64,000 nt of DNA from JACCWP01 sp963801045 (GTDB lineage Bacteria; Actinomycetota; Actinomycetes; Propionibacteriales; Nocardioidaceae): positions 1,240,001 to 1,304,000 of the forward strand of contig CAWDDC010000004.1 of NCBI GenBank assembly GCA_963801045.1, written 5' to 3'. This document shows, in pieces, positions 8,901 through 14,970 of this stretch. Each line of letters starts with the position of its first letter. The first letter of the stretch is position 1. The position numbers and the translations under genes are program-made. Below the pieces are notes generated by a model. The model made no database searches. It was given only the letters and a program-made list of their open reading frames with translations, and was not told where the DNA came from.

Positions 8901-9334
8901 GGCGGTGACTGCGGCTGCGGGAGGGTGGCGTTGTCGGCGGGGCTGAGCGGCGCGGGTGCCGCCATCGCGTTGCGGGTGAACGACGCGCTTGCCCACGGGC
9001 TCTCGGTGCCCGATGCGGTCGCCTTCACCCGCCAGTACAACGTGCCGGACGGCAGGGCCGCTGTCGGCACCGACTGCGTGTTCACCGTCGTGGTCGACCA
9101 CGCGGAGGTTGCGTACGTGGAGCTCGACGACACCTGGACGGCGTACGAGGTGGCGCCGGCCACCGGGTTCCAGGCGAGCACGGGGTTGCCGGCAACTGTC
9201 GTGCTGTCGGGGCTGAGCCCGCCGGGCGCAGCGAGTGCGGCGGCGGCAGGCGAGGCCCCCGCCGTCAGGCCGACGGTGACCAGGACGGACAGCAGGGCAG
9301 AGAGCAGGGCAGCGTTGACACGGCGTTGCGGCAC
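5897..9334 (-). CDS. Giant secreted FN3-repeat surface protein with C-terminal Ig-like (Big_5/SbsA-type) domain
   Basis: A 1145-residue exported protein. A signal peptide (residues about 1-34, MPQRRVN..., hydrophobic core, AxA-type end) leads into roughly ten fibronectin-type-III-like modules of about 90-110 residues. Each is marked by xxLxWxPVxGAxSYxVQV and xYxWRVRAxD signatures and by repeated PxSPAxGSxV linkers. The last 100 residues (ARPTVNVRATFSEKVTR...DRAGNPLVTTKWTFTIR) match the Big_5/SbsA Ig-like fold. No sortase motif, transmembrane tail or catalytic motif is visible, so it is probably secreted or held non-covalently. It is a single long gene, convergent with trpD with an 8-bp overlap. 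Function is unknown; adhesion or matrix roles are only inferred from the domains. Confidence 0.88.
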   Translation of the reverse strand: MPQRRVNAALLSALLSVLVTVGLTAGASPAAAALAAPGGLSPDSTTVAGNPVLAWNPVAGATSYAVQVSSSSTYATSAWSTTTVNTQSVPTAALPSGTLYWRVKATASGTESPWASASFTRNAMAAPAPLSPADNATLPQPQSPPQLTWSAVNGATSYEVEVGLDPGFVGAESYTTKTTSISAARPHSPNEWFWRVRGVLSGGQATNWSAQRSYTVGGLAQPTVVSPANSPQSVVNDVVLEWSSVPGAEEYEFRISTDRNFNDDVITGKTAATRWSPEETLNNDQYWWQVRAYDTAGQTAAWASFGEDRIWQFRRAWQVTGQPQSAPPTLLHPANQVSPVTSDPFFYQWKPVRLASEYELQVGPDANFSPDTFQVCVTQATTLTPSLERDTSRCAPQPGHTYFWRVRAIDGPADVLSSFSPIFKYTYNPGQVTQLSPAPGASVDVPTMSWQPMLGAEMYRVTITQGADEDDFTTYSTSFTPTKEIDPSDGAVTWRVQAIYATGAATVLPLSGRTFTLTGAAQPSAAAPDPVAPADGAHSARFPALRWKAVEGAAYYRLLVGAAGTGVFTSPATRFEYPAGTDLNMTYLRPGDYDWAVQAYTSQGASLGIGATRSFVIDELDAVAGEGVALTGLALNADATRCDDALSDVTGDKTCAKLEQTPVLDWEPVPQASSYMVYLARDRELTNMVIDPEDIETSNTRWTPPAELLPDSQAGQAYYWVVRPCLTEGVCAPDPTEATHTFAKLSNPVQPVSPANGSSVADQVTFDWTDYLATNTTSPTLTTGVPATVEAAFYRLQVSRTASFQQVLETVTVDQTSYTSPESYPSGPLFWRVAAVDASNNLLTWSPVSSLVKTSTAPTLGAPANMSITAQTPALRWSAQAYASRYEVEIYRNNDTNFSEANRVLEDDTELNAYSLTTPLPASPLPYVWRVRRLDVAGDPGSWSTARKFIVRGAPTVLTSPAAGINVSATRGLFTWQTVQGAAGYLFERRAVGAASVTETVSTVALAHAPRSRISDGTWEWRVTTLDAAGKPVASSAWRGFVVDGTAPEVVANSPTDTARPTVNVRATFSEKVTRVNTGTMRLYRVGSQHPLAVKVTLSTDKKTATLNPTALLQRGKTYRVVLANGITDRAGNPLVTTKWTFTIR

Positions 9335-9349
9335 GAATTCCCCCGAGAG

Positions 9350-9442
9350 AGGTATGGAGTCAGCCCCGTGAAGGTAGGGCGTAGCCCCGTGCCGCAGCGG
9401 ATTCCGGCCGCAGGTATGGCCGATCGGCGGAGCAGGTTATGG
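9350..9442. promoter_or_regulatory. Upstream region of the FN3 gene with three AGGT(T)ATGG repeats
   Basis: The 116-bp gap before the FN3 gene holds three related sequences on the plus strand: AGGTATGG at 9350-9357 and 9412-9419, and AGGTTATGG at 9434-9442. The last two extend to a shared AGGT(T)ATGGCCG. They may be operator half-sites or promoter parts for the leftward gene. No gene is seen here. Confidence 0.35.
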
Positions 9443-9450
9443 CCGGAACG

Positions 9451-9732
9451 TCACCCTTCGGCGCCGATGCTGAACGCCTGCTCGAGGTCGTGCTCGGAGT
9501 AGGAGCGGAACGCGATGTGCGTCTCGGTGGACTGCACTCCAGGAACCTTGTTGAGCCGGTCGGCGACGACCGTGGCGATGTCGTCGTGGTTGCGGACCCG
9601 GACCATGGCGATCAGGTCGATGTGGCCGGTGACCGAGTAGACCTCGCTCACGCCGGCCAGCCCCGCGATCTGCTCGGCCACCTCGGGGATGCGGGCGACG
9701 TCGGCCTTGACGAAGACGATCGCGGTGATCAT
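9451..9732 (-). CDS. Stand-alone Lrp/AsnC ligand-binding (RAM) domain protein
   Basis: A 93-residue protein consisting only of the alpha-beta ligand-sensing domain of Lrp/AsnC regulators. MITAIVFVKADVARIPEV, the GVSEVYSVTGHIDLIAMVRV core, and GVQSTETHIAFRSYSEHDLEQAF follow the family closely. No helix-turn-helix is present. Such single-domain forms in Actinomycetota are thought to form amino-acid-binding oligomers or partner with full-length regulators (family knowledge). It starts at ATG 9732, 10 nt after the nuclease stop, with a TAGGCT box immediately upstream, so it can be transcribed on its own. Confidence 0.88.
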   Translation of the reverse strand: MITAIVFVKADVARIPEVAEQIAGLAGVSEVYSVTGHIDLIAMVRVRNHDDIATVVADRLNKVPGVQSTETHIAFRSYSEHDLEQAFSIGAEG

Positions 9733-9739
9733 GGCGCGG

Positions 9740-9745
9740 AGCCTA
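9740..9745 (-). promoter_or_regulatory. Putative -10 box of the AsnC-domain gene, overlapping a stop codon
   Basis: TAGGCT on the minus strand, with 7 nt before ATG 9732. Its first three bases are the TAG stop codon of the upstream nuclease gene, so the box and the gene end are shared. Confidence 0.45.
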
Positions 9746-11512
9746 CCGGTGCGCCAGCAGGCTCCGGCCGGCGTGACGGCGCTCGTCGCGGCGGTCGTCG
9801 AAGGGTGCGACGGCGACGCGTGAGTCGCTCGCGCCGTCGAGCAGCGGGAGCAGCCGCCGCGACCCGCCGACCGGGCAGGTCCACTCGCCGTCGACGTGCA
9901 CCAGCCGGACGCCGGGCGACTCCAGCCAGCGCAGCACCACCTCGGTCTCGTCCGGTGTAGCAGCCGGTGCCGGCCCGGGCCCGGGCACGACCGTCTCGGC
10001 GGATGCGCGCAGCTCGAGCACCCAGGCCCGTGCGCTGGCCTGTGCCGGGATGACGCCGGCTGCGGCCAGCCGGCCGTGCCGGACGACGTGCACCTCCCAC
10101 CGGCCGGCGTCGTCCCGGCGGGCGGCCACCAGCTCGGCACAACCGGTGACGCCGGTCAGCCGCTGGCTGCGGGCGGTGCCGCGCACCAGGGCGGTGAGCC
10201 GGTCGCGCTGCAGCCCCGCCTCCTCGTAGCGCTCCTGCGCCGCGAGCGCCTCCATGGTCGCGTTGAGCCGGGCGCGCACCGCCTCCGGCCTGCTGACCAG
10301 CGCCTCGCGTACCCGGTCGACCTCGGCGGCATAGGAGGCGGCTGCGGCGGTGCCGTCGCAGGGGGACAGGCAGCGCGCCATCTCGGCGAGTGCGCAGGCC
10401 GACCCGTGCGGATCGCGGGACAGGCGCTGGGTGCACTGGCGGATGCGGAACGTCTCGTGCAGCGCTGCCAGCGCGCGCTCGGCGACCCGACGCGACCCGA
10501 ACGGTCCGGCGTAGTCGGCGCCGTCGTCGAGCACCTGTCGCACCAGGGACAGCCGTGGCCAGGGCTCGGCGGTGAGCTTGAGCCAGACCCCGCGCTCGGG
10601 GTGCCGCGACCGCCGGTTGTAGCGGGGCTTGTGCTCGGCGATCAGCCGCAGCTCGCGCACCTCGGCCTCGAGCGGCGTGGCGCACACGATGCCGGTGACC
10701 GACTCGGCGATGCCGACCATCTCGCCCATCCGGGTGCGGGTCTCGCTCGCGGTGAAGTAGCGCCGGACCCGCGAGCGCAGGTCGCGGGAGGTGCCGACGT
10801 AGAGCACCTCGTCGCGCGGTCCGCGGAACAGGTAGACGCCGGGCGCGTGCGGCAACGGCTCAGCCAGGTGGCGCTTGCGCCGCTGCTCGACGGTGACCCG
10901 TGCCGAGAACGACTGCAGCTCCTCCAGGGTGTGCACGCCGAGGCCGCCGAGCCGCTCGATCAGTCCGTGCAGCACGTCGACGGTCGCGCGGGCGTCGTCG
11001 AGGGCGCGGTGCGTCGGCGTCGTACGCGCCCGGAACACCCGGGCCAGCGTGGCCAGCCGGCAGTTGGGCGCCTCGTCGCGGGTGACGACGCGGCGCGCCA
11101 GCACGGCGGTGTCGAGCACCTCGAAGCCCGGCCACGGCTGCCCGAGCTCGGCCGCGCAGTGGGTGAGGAAGCCGACGTCGAACGGCGCGTTGTGCGCCAC
11201 GAGCACGCTCCCGCGGGCGAACTCGAGGAACGAGGGCAACACCTGCCCGATCGGCGGTGCCACCGCGACCATCGCGTCGGTGATGCCGGTCAGCACCGCG
11301 ATGAACGGCGGGATGGGGGCCGACGGGTTGACCAGGGTCTGGAAGTCACCGAGCAGCTCACCGCCCCGGACCTTGACCGCACCCACCTCGGTGATCCGCG
11401 AGCCGGCCGTCGGTGACCCCCCGGTCGTCTCCAGGTCGACCACGCAGAACGTGACCTCACGCAGCGCCCGGCCGAGCTCGTCGAAGCTCGCCTGCACGGG
11501 CACTGCTCTCAT
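9743..11512 (-). CDS. DEDDh 3'-5' exonuclease fused to GIY-YIG (UvrC-like) nuclease
   Basis: A 589-residue two-nuclease fusion conserved in Actinomycetota (M. tuberculosis Rv2191 type). Residues about 22-185 form a DnaQ-like DEDDh exonuclease with D26 and E28 in VVDLETTG, D112 in HNAPFDVGF, and H168 with D172/D173 in HRALDDAR. A GIY-YIG domain follows at about 224-300 (PGVYLFRGPRDEVLYVGTS...). A cysteine-bearing linker resembling UvrC comes next (CTQRL...CALAEMARCLSPC) and the C-terminus is uncharacterised. The UvrC RNase H-like second nuclease and HhH motifs are missing. Start ATG 11512 has a TAGCGT box 7 nt upstream. A DNA-repair role is inferred. Confidence 0.9.
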   Translation of the reverse strand: MRAVPVQASFDELGRALREVTFCVVDLETTGGSPTAGSRITEVGAVKVRGGELLGDFQTLVNPSAPIPPFIAVLTGITDAMVAVAPPIGQVLPSFLEFARGSVLVAHNAPFDVGFLTHCAAELGQPWPGFEVLDTAVLARRVVTRDEAPNCRLATLARVFRARTTPTHRALDDARATVDVLHGLIERLGGLGVHTLEELQSFSARVTVEQRRKRHLAEPLPHAPGVYLFRGPRDEVLYVGTSRDLRSRVRRYFTASETRTRMGEMVGIAESVTGIVCATPLEAEVRELRLIAEHKPRYNRRSRHPERGVWLKLTAEPWPRLSLVRQVLDDGADYAGPFGSRRVAERALAALHETFRIRQCTQRLSRDPHGSACALAEMARCLSPCDGTAAAASYAAEVDRVREALVSRPEAVRARLNATMEALAAQERYEEAGLQRDRLTALVRGTARSQRLTGVTGCAELVAARRDDAGRWEVHVVRHGRLAAAGVIPAQASARAWVLELRASAETVVPGPGPAPAATPDETEVVLRWLESPGVRLVHVDGEWTCPVGGSRRLLPLLDGASDSRVAVAPFDDRRDERRHAGRSLLAHR

Positions 11513-11519
11513 GTCCCGG

Positions 11520-11525
11520 ACGCTA
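11520..11525 (-). promoter_or_regulatory. Putative -10 box of the DEDDh/GIY-YIG gene (leaderless)
   Basis: TAGCGT on the minus strand, with 7 nt before ATG 11512. An identical box serves the divergent zinc-ribbon gene about 60 bp away. Confidence 0.5.
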
Positions 11526-11581
11526 CGGGCGGGCACCGACGGTTCCCGGTCGCCACGCGGTGTCTGCACCGGCCGAGCGGT

Positions 11582-11587
11582 TAGCGT
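11582..11587 (+). promoter_or_regulatory. Putative -10 box of the zinc-ribbon gene (leaderless)
   Basis: TAGCGT with 7 nt before GTG 11595; no ribosome-binding site lies between. Confidence 0.5.
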
Positions 11588-11594
11588 GGGCACC

Positions 11595-11870
11595 GTGAGC
11601 CGGCCGCCGGGACAGTCGTCGCAGAGCCAGATGCTGCGCTTCCCTGCCGCCGACGAACGCTGGCGGTGCGCCGGCTGCGGCAACCTCACCCGCTTCGACG
11701 TCGTGTCCTCGAGCCGGGTCCGCGCGTACTGGCACGTGGGGCTGTCCGGTGAGGCCGCGGTCGACGAGCGGTCGGTGCTCGCCGAGGAGGTCGAGTCGGT
11801 GACGTGCCGCTGGTGTGGCCGGGCCGACGCCATCGAGTACGTGCCACGCGCCGACGCCGGCGGGACCTGA
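11595..11870 (+). CDS. Small zinc-ribbon-like protein of unknown function
   Basis: A 91-residue soluble protein. Two CxxC pairs (WRCAGCGNLTRFDVV and VTCRWCGRADAIEYV) flank a hydrophilic middle and would form one four-cysteine zinc ribbon. Ribbon folds of this kind often bind nucleic acid or sit on enzymes, but nothing here fixes the partner. The start is GTG 11595 (VSRPPGQSSQ), supported by the leaderless promoter. The stop is 1 nt before the next start, so it forms an operon with the NYN-domain gene, and the pair is divergent from the repair-type nuclease. Confidence 0.75.
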   Translation: MSRPPGQSSQSQMLRFPAADERWRCAGCGNLTRFDVVSSSRVRAYWHVGLSGEAAVDERSVLAEEVESVTCRWCGRADAIEYVPRADAGGT

Positions 11871-11871
11871 G

Positions 11872-13185
11872 GTGGCCGCTGACCCGGCGCCGGTGCTTCC
11901 CGAAGCGGTCCGGCAGCGGGTCGTGGCGCTCGCCTCCGACGCCCTCGGATCGGTGGATGCGGCCCAGCTGCCGGCGTCGCTGCGCCGGGTGGCGTCCTTC
12001 ACGCCGCAGCGTCGGTCCCGGCTCGCCGGCACCCAGATCGCGCTCGCGCTGGAGTCCGACGACGAGTTCCGCGCCCGCGTCGCGGCGCACGTACGCACCC
12101 GGCTCCCGGACGTGGCCGTGGCCGTGGCCGACGGCGTCGTGGCGCCCGCGGCCGACCCCGTCGAGGTGGCCGCGCTCGCATACCTGCTTCGACCGGACGG
12201 CTGGGCCGACCTGGTGGCACGCGCTGCCGAGCACACCGTCGAGCGGCAGGTCGCCGCGGTCGCCGAGTCCGCGCACGCAGAGACGCAGCGGCTGCGCGAA
12301 CAGGTGGCGGCGGTGCAGGCCGACGCCGGCAAGGCACGCGATCGGGCGCGCGAGCAGCTGGACCGGCTGAAGGCGGACAACACGGCGCTGCGCCGCCGGC
12401 TGGCGGAGACGCGCCAGCGCGAGCGCGAGGCGCGCACGGAGGCCGACGCCGGGACCGCTCGCGCGACCGAGGCCGAGGAGTCGGCACGGCACGCCGTCGC
12501 CGCGGCCGAGGCCGAGACGCGCCGACTGCGGGCCAAGGTCGCGGACCTGGAGTCGCAGCTGGCCGCGCTGCGGCGGGACAGCCGTGTCGACCGCGACGCC
12601 GCCACCACCCGTACCCGGCTGCTCGTCGACACCCTCAGCGACGCGGTGCGCGGGCTGCGCCGCGAGCTCGCGCTGCCGGCGGTCGGCGTGCTGCCTGCGG
12701 ACCAGGTCGATGCCGTCCACCCCGGTGCCGACGAGCCGATGGAGGCCACCGGCCGGGCCCTGCGCGTCGACGACCCCCTGCTGCTGGACCAGCTGCTCGC
12801 GCTGCCCCGCGTGCACCTGCTGGTCGACGGCTACAACGTCACCAAGACCGGCTACCCGGCGCTGGCTCTCGACCGGCAGCGGCAGCGGCTGGTCCGGGAC
12901 CTCGCTCCGCTGGTGGCCCGTACCGGAGCCGAGGTGACCGTCGTCTTCGACGGCGCCGACCTCGTCAACCCGCCGCCGGTGGCGGGGCCGCGGGGCGTAC
13001 GGGTCCGGTTCAGCCCGCCCGGCGTGGTCGCCGACGAGCTGATCCGCCGGCTGGTCGCGGCGGAGCCGCAGGGCCGGCCGCTGGTCGTGGTGTCCACCGA
13101 CCGCGAGGTGGCCGAGGGAGTGGTCGCGAACGGCGCCCGGGCGGTGCCCTCGGCGACCCTGCTCGCGCTGCTGTCCCGCGGTTGA
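11872..13185 (+). CDS. NYN (PIN-like) ribonuclease-domain protein with coiled-coil middle
   Basis: A 437-residue cytosolic protein in three parts: a conserved helical N-terminus (about 1-130), a long Arg/Glu/Ala-rich coiled coil (about 130-250), and a C-terminal NYN/YacP-like domain (about 310-437). The NYN domain shows the acidic sites expected of this metal-dependent RNase fold: LLVDGYNVTKTG, VTVVFDGADLV and VVVSTDREVAEGV. Start GTG 11872 directly follows the zinc-ribbon stop, and the upstream frame extension is that gene in another frame. An RNA-processing role is inferred from the fold and from the co-transcribed zinc ribbon. Confidence 0.82.
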   Translation: MAADPAPVLPEAVRQRVVALASDALGSVDAAQLPASLRRVASFTPQRRSRLAGTQIALALESDDEFRARVAAHVRTRLPDVAVAVADGVVAPAADPVEVAALAYLLRPDGWADLVARAAEHTVERQVAAVAESAHAETQRLREQVAAVQADAGKARDRAREQLDRLKADNTALRRRLAETRQREREARTEADAGTARATEAEESARHAVAAAEAETRRLRAKVADLESQLAALRRDSRVDRDAATTRTRLLVDTLSDAVRGLRRELALPAVGVLPADQVDAVHPGADEPMEATGRALRVDDPLLLDQLLALPRVHLLVDGYNVTKTGYPALALDRQRQRLVRDLAPLVARTGAEVTVVFDGADLVNPPPVAGPRGVRVRFSPPGVVADELIRRLVAAEPQGRPLVVVSTDREVAEGVVANGARAVPSATLLALLSRG

Positions 13186-13209
13186 CACCTGCCCGCGCCA
13201 CCACCGCCC

Positions 13210-13269
13210 CGTTGTGGCGGCAGCCGGTCGCTGTCGTCGGCGTGTCGCCAGCGTGTTGCCGCCACAACG
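13210..13269. repeat. 13-bp perfect inverted repeat downstream of the NYN gene
   Basis: CGTTGTGGCGGCA (13210-13222) is perfectly complementary to TGCCGCCACAACG (13257-13269), with a 34-nt loop. It starts 24 nt after the NYN stop and has no T-run. It could be a 3' processing or termination structure, or a dispersed palindromic element. Confidence 0.6.
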
Positions 13270-13273
13270 CGAG

Positions 13274-13342
13274 CGGGGGGCGGGCTGCGGGGGCGGGGCT
13301 GCGGGGGGCGGGGCTGCGGGGGCGGGGCTGCGGGGGCGGGGG
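13274..13342 (+). repeat. G-rich tandem repeat, about four copies of a 14-15-bp unit
   Basis: GGGGGCGGGGCTGC-like units repeat with CTGC at 13285, 13299, 13314 and 13328. The strand has many runs of four or more G, so G-quadruplex formation is possible. It lies in the 227-bp gap between the NYN gene and the small Cys-motif gene, close to the latter's expected promoter. Confidence 0.7.
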
Positions 13343-13412
13343 AGTGTCGGTGCCGGTGGCTAGCGTCGTTCCCGGGCTCGACGACCGGGTCCCGCAGACC
13401 CAGGAGAGCGCC

Positions 13413-13727
13413 GTGGCCGACGTCCCTTCCCCTTCGCCCTGGCCCCGACCCGAGCCCGGGCGGGCTCCGCTGCCGCTCGTCGTCGACTGTGACGGCTGCG
13501 AGGTGCGCGGGCTGGCGTGCGACGACTGCGTGGTCAGCGTGCTGCTCGGGCCACCTCCTGAGCGGCTGAGCCTCGACGCCGACGAGCTGTCCGCGCTGGA
13601 CGCGCTCGCCGGCGCCGGACTGGTGCCGCCCTTGCGACTGGTCCAGGCGGTCGATCCGCTCCCGGACGACGACCCGGACGGACCGGACAATCTCGACGAT
13701 TCGCACCGACCCCATCACCCGGAGTGA
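13413..13727 (+). CDS. Small conserved Cys-motif protein of unknown function
   Basis: A 104-residue protein. Its core VVDCDGCEVRGLACDDCVVSVLLG has four cysteines in a DCxxC-x6-CxxC spacing that could bind a metal or form disulfides. It is followed by an acidic, helical ELSALDALAGAGLVPPLRLVQ segment and a disordered, Asp/Pro-rich tail. GTG 13413 is chosen because GGAG lies 7 nt upstream (CAGGAGAGCGCC); the reading frame stays open upstream but only through the G-rich repeat. It precedes the NlpC/P60 gene with its own promoter between. I do not recognise a characterised family. Confidence 0.68.
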   Translation: MADVPSPSPWPRPEPGRAPLPLVVDCDGCEVRGLACDDCVVSVLLGPPPERLSLDADELSALDALAGAGLVPPLRLVQAVDPLPDDDPDGPDNLDDSHRPHHPE

Positions 13728-13767
13728 CGAGTCTCACCGCCGAACACCTGATCCGCCCCACCCTGTG

Positions 13768-13797
13768 TTGAACCGTCTCCAACGGGGTAGATACGGT
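13768..13797 (+). promoter_or_regulatory. Predicted sigma-70-type promoter of the NlpC/P60 gene
   Basis: TTGAAC (13768-13773) and TACGGT (13792-13797) are separated by 18 bp. Transcription would start near 13804, giving a leader of about 119 nt, unlike most genes here, which look leaderless. Confidence 0.5.
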
Positions 13798-13803
13798 GAC
13801 GTG

Positions 13804-13922
13804 TCGCGCGCCCGCACGAGGTCGGTGAACCGAATCCGACTCGGGCGCAGCGTCGACACCAGGCGGTTCTGCGACGCCGGTGTGGACGCGGACAACTTCG
13901 AGCCGAGGGAGACCGACCGATC
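13804..13922 (+). promoter_or_regulatory. Structured 5' leader of the NlpC/P60 gene (possible cis-regulatory RNA)
   Basis: Within the predicted leader, ACACC-A-GGCG (13856-13865) pairs with CGCC-GGTGT (13875-13883) as a hairpin with one bulge. GTCGG (13821-13825) can pair either locally with CCGAC (13836-13840) or, as GGTCGGT (13820-13826), with ACCGACC (13912-13918) just before the start codon. The two pairings exclude each other, as in a switch. Actinobacterial wall hydrolases are often under c-di-AMP (ydaO) riboswitches, but I could not match that consensus. Confidence 0.35.
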
Positions 13923-14939
13923 GTGCTGACCGGCCGGAAGTGGCGCATTGTCCGTCTGTCCGTCATCGCCACCGTCGCGGTGGCGCTGGGTGCGGTGGCC
14001 GTCCCTGGGGCGAGTGCTGATCCCGAGCCGAGCATCGACGACGTCCAGCGTCGGGTCGACGGCCTCCATCACGAGGCCGAGCAGGCTGCCGAGCGGTTCA
14101 ACACCATCCGGGCCCAGATGGGTGACGCCCGCGACGAGCTGAGCGCGATCCGCGCGGACGTGCGCGACCAGGCCGCCGAGACCGAGGACCTCCGCGGTCA
14201 GGTCGAGCAGCTGGTCCTCGCCCAGGTCGACGGCACCGGCATCGACAACACCGGCCAGCTGCTGCTGTCCGACGACCCGGACGAGTTCATCTCGTCGATG
14301 GTCACACTGCAGTCCTACTCCGACCAGACCGCCGACCTGCTGGTCTCGTACGAGAACTCCCGCTCCGAGCTGGACCTGCGCGAGCAGCAGGCCGAGGAGC
14401 AGCTGGCCGCGATCTCCGACGCCAAGGAGCAGATGGCGAAGGAGAAGACCGAGATCGACGAGAAGGCGGAGGCGGCCGAGGAGCTGCTCGCCGAGCTCGA
14501 GGCAGAGGCCGCCGCCGCAGCCGCCGAGGAGGCGAGCCGCAGCGAGGCCGCCAGCAGCAGCGAGGTCCCCGTCACCAACGTCCCGGTCAGCGGCCGGGCC
14601 GGGGTCGCGGTCGAGACCGCGCTGGCCCAGGTCGGCGACCCCTACGTCTACGGTGCCGCAGGCCCCGACTCCTTCGACTGCTCCGGGCTCACCATGTTCT
14701 CCTGGGCCGCGGCCGGTGTGTCGCTGTCGCACTCGTCGTCGATCCAGTCCGGACAGGGCGTGCCGGTGTCGATGTCCGACATCGCACCCGGCGACCTGGT
14801 CTTCTACTACTCGCCGATCAGCCATGTGGGCATGTACATCGGCAACGGCCAGATCGTGCACGCACCCAACCCGAGCAGCTCGGTCGAGGTCGTCCCGATC
14901 GGCCTGATGCCGATCGCCTCCATCCGCCGGGTCGGCTGA
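13923..14939 (+). CDS. Secreted NlpC/P60 peptidoglycan endopeptidase (RipA/RipC-like)
   Basis: A 338-residue exported cell-wall hydrolase expected to cut D-Glu-meso-DAP stem-peptide bonds. A signal peptide (about 1-32, ending GASA) is followed by a long coiled coil (about 36-205) rich in Glu/Ala/Gln and a short linker. The NlpC/P60 domain (about 224-338) carries C253 in FDCSGL, H301 in SHVGMYIG and H313 in IVHAPN as the catalytic set. The coiled coil resembles the autoinhibitory or FtsEX-regulated region of septal hydrolases (family knowledge). Start GTG 13923 has GAGGGAG about 11 nt upstream. Confidence 0.92.
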   Translation: MLTGRKWRIVRLSVIATVAVALGAVAVPGASADPEPSIDDVQRRVDGLHHEAEQAAERFNTIRAQMGDARDELSAIRADVRDQAAETEDLRGQVEQLVLAQVDGTGIDNTGQLLLSDDPDEFISSMVTLQSYSDQTADLLVSYENSRSELDLREQQAEEQLAAISDAKEQMAKEKTEIDEKAEAAEELLAELEAEAAAAAAEEASRSEAASSSEVPVTNVPVSGRAGVAVETALAQVGDPYVYGAAGPDSFDCSGLTMFSWAAAGVSLSHSSSIQSGQGVPVSMSDIAPGDLVFYYSPISHVGMYIGNGQIVHAPNPSSSVEVVPIGLMPIASIRRVG

Positions 14940-14958
14940 CCCCACTCCTGGCCCCGCC

Positions 14959-14964
14959 TACGAT
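14959..14964 (+). promoter_or_regulatory. Putative -10 box of the membrane peptidase gene (leaderless)
   Basis: TACGAT with 6 nt before GTG 14971. It lies 19 nt after the NlpC/P60 stop. Confidence 0.5.
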
Positions 14965-14970
14965 CTGTGG

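Noticed and set aside
13804..13922. Firm call of a ydaO (c-di-AMP) riboswitch
   Set aside because: The leader is structured and in the right place, but the conserved ydaO sequence blocks could not be matched by eye; kept only as a hypothesis.
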